From Superficieibacter sp. HKU1 (GTDB taxonomy: Bacteria > Pseudomonadota > Gammaproteobacteria > Enterobacterales > Enterobacteriaceae), in contig NZ_CP119754.1 of the NCBI RefSeq assembly GCF_029319185.1, forward strand, positions 62,001 through 126,000: a stretch of 64,000 nucleotides of DNA, written 5' to 3'. The notes beneath the pieces are model-generated. The model was not told the DNA's origin. It saw only the letters and a program-made list of their open reading frames with translations, and made no database searches. Positions 62,776-64,000 of the stretch are shown here, one piece after another (position 1 is the first letter of the stretch; the number at the start of each line of letters is the position of its first letter). The position numbers and the translations under genes are program-made.

Positions 62776-63555
62776 ATGAAAAACGTTAAACGTGTCATCG
62801 TCGTGCTGCTCATTGCGGTGGTTGCGCTCGCGGCAGGGGGTTTTTACTGGTTGCACACCAGCAATCCCGACGCGCTAAGGCATATTACCTTCGCGCAATG
62901 TATTCCCGGACAGCAGCAGCGCCATAATCCTACCCCCTGTAAAGAAGTGGATCTGCGGGCAGGCTACGTGCTGTTAAAAGACAAAAACGGCCCGCTGCAA
63001 TATCTGCTGATGCCCACTCAGCGGATCAACGGGATTGAGAGCCCGCTACTGTTACAGCCTGGCACGCCGGACTACGTCTGGCTGGCCTGGCAGAAGCGCG
63101 ACGTGCTGAGCGAACAGAACGGTTCTCCTCTGCCGGATTCGGCAGTCTCGCTGGCTATCAACTCCCGTCTCGGACGCACGCAAAACCACTTTCATATTCA
63201 TCTCTCCTGCCTGCGCCGGGATGTGCGGATGCACCTGAACGACAATCTGACTACCATCAGTACCCGCTGGCTACCGCTGGAAGGCGGATTGCGCGGTCAC
63301 GATTACCTGGCGCGCCGGGTGACGAAAAATGAGCTGTCGCAGCGCAGCCCGTTTATGATGCTGGCGGAAGAGGTTCCCGGCGCGCGGGAGCATATGGGAC
63401 GTTATGCGCTGGCAATGGCGCAGCAAAGCGACGGATCGCTGGTGCTGCTGGCGACCGAGCGTAATGTGCTGATGTTGAATCTGGCGTCAGCCGAAGAGCT
63501 TCAGGATCACAATTGCGCGATCCTGAAGTCGTCCGCACCAGACGGCGGGCGGTAA
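62776..63555 (+). CDS. cdh: Cdh CDP-diacylglycerol pyrophosphatase
   Basis: 259 residues from ATG 62776. One N-terminal membrane helix (VIVVLLIAVVALAAGGFYWL), then a HIT-like domain with NHFHIHLSC as the histidine triad. Hydrolyses CDP-diacylglycerol to phosphatidate and CMP at the inner membrane. Follows E. coli Cdh closely. Confidence 0.93.
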   Translation: MKNVKRVIVVLLIAVVALAAGGFYWLHTSNPDALRHITFAQCIPGQQQRHNPTPCKEVDLRAGYVLLKDKNGPLQYLLMPTQRINGIESPLLLQPGTPDYVWLAWQKRDVLSEQNGSPLPDSAVSLAINSRLGRTQNHFHIHLSCLRRDVRMHLNDNLTTISTRWLPLEGGLRGHDYLARRVTKNELSQRSPFMMLAEEVPGAREHMGRYALAMAQQSDGSLVLLATERNVLMLNLASAEELQDHNCAILKSSAPDGGR

Positions 63556-63577
63556 TAAATGGTTGCGCAGGTGCCGC

Positions 63578-64000
63578 TTATAGCCCCGGCGCTTTCCATA
63601 ACGACGTCGTCAATCCATCATCCACCAGGCCGCGCTGATCCAGATAGACGGCCTGCCATTTCTCCCGCGCCTGCTGATAAACTTCATGATTTTTGGGATC
63701 GGGTTTATGCTCCCGATCCCAGCGCACCAGGCTTTCGCCGGTCAGCGCCAGCGAGGGCCAGATATCCGCGCCGACGCCCGCCGCAATAGCACAGCCCAGC
63801 GCCGTCGCTTCTTTAACCACCGGCACCCGTACCGTTAACCCGGTGACGTCAGCCAGGATCTGGCTCCATAATTTGCCTTTCGCGCCGCCGCCGGCAAATA
63901 CCAGCGAGTCGGCCTGTACGCCCGAGAAATCGGCGATCTGCTGTAAATTACAGGCGGAAACAATGGCGGCGTTCTCTTCCAGCGCGCGGAACAGCGTCGC
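63578..64000 (-). CDS. lsrK: LsrK autoinducer-2 kinase (C-terminal part)
   Basis: 141 codons are visible, open at the right edge. FGGY-kinase C-terminal motifs VFAGGGAKGKLWSQILADVT and VPVVKEATALGCAIAAGVGA; it ends with DDGLTTSLWKAPGL as in E. coli and Salmonella LsrK. Phosphorylates AI-2 so that it inactivates the LsrR repressor. Salmonella also has lsr near sbp-cdh-tpiA. Confidence 0.93.
   Translation of the reverse strand, partial: ATLFRALEENAAIVSACNLQQIADFSGVQADSLVFAGGGAKGKLWSQILADVTGLTVRVPVVKEATALGCAIAAGVGADIWPSLALTGESLVRWDREHKPDPKNHEVYQQAREKWQAVYLDQRGLVDDGLTTSLWKAPGL

Overview
The window is chromosomal DNA of an Enterobacteriaceae member, probably from the Citrobacter / Salmonella / Enterobacter / Klebsiella neighbourhood. 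The genes pointing there are selC-yicJ-yicI, yicH-xanP-gltS, glpFK-zapB, sbp-cdh, lsrK, a D-glucosaminate (dga) operon and a BlrP1-type BLUF-EAL protein. I cannot fix the species from the sequence alone.

Layout. (1) 1-13.65 kb is core-like: the end of the sigma-54 activator DgaR, a sigma-54 promoter and dgaABCDEF (mannose-family PTS, ammonia-lyase, KDPG-type aldolase). A blue-light BLUF-EAL c-di-GMP phosphodiesterase follows, facing a GGDEF cyclase tail-to-tail. Next come a TonB-dependent receptor with a Fur-box-like site, an SDR/AraC divergent pair and a MerR/hydrolase divergent pair. (2) 13.65-19.58 kb is an accessory block without an integrase: two SymE / ribbon-helix-helix modules flanking a RhuM gene, a CHAT (caspase-like) protease gene next to a TIR-domain gene, and a DUF6404 gene. 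(3) 19.58-42.16 kb is a selC genomic island bounded by a 14-bp direct repeat of the selC 3' end, with matching integrase-arm-like repeats just inside both ends and a P4-type integrase beside selC. Cargo runs from a CbtA/CbeA-DUF987-RadC-DUF932 module through two exported and several unknown proteins, AlpA and a Gp2/YagK-type replication-like protein. After these come two convergent arsenic operons and an IetA/IetS AAA ATPase-subtilase defence pair. (4) 42.1-57.4 kb is selC, yicJ, yicI, a PTS/aldolase/D-lyxose isomerase operon, yicH, xanP and gltS. (5) 57.4-64 kb is glpK-glpF, zapB, sbp, a RelE/HTH toxin-antitoxin pair, cdh and the end of lsrK. The joins gltS|glpK and zapB|sbp differ from the order I know in E. 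coli and Salmonella.

How the genes work together. The dga operon imports and phosphorylates D-glucosaminate and splits it into central metabolites. The two ars operons combine sensing, chaperone-fed arsenite extrusion, arsenate reduction, organoarsenical oxidation and a probable arsinothricin/phosphinothricin acetyltransferase. Because only the minus-strand operon encodes ArsB, the plus-strand ArsD/ArsA would have to use that pump or another one elsewhere. The accessory DNA concentrates candidate conflict systems: TIR+CHAT, IetAS, SymE/RHH pairs and CbtA/CbeA.

Most worth following up: the TIR-CHAT pair, the duplicated SymE/RHH modules whose operators diverged in register with each other, the ars operon with a Cys-tailed ECF sigma factor and a hairpin covering the arsD ribosome-binding site, and the paired Cys losses in its ArsD and ArsA. 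All names rest on reading the sequence against remembered families; no database search was run.
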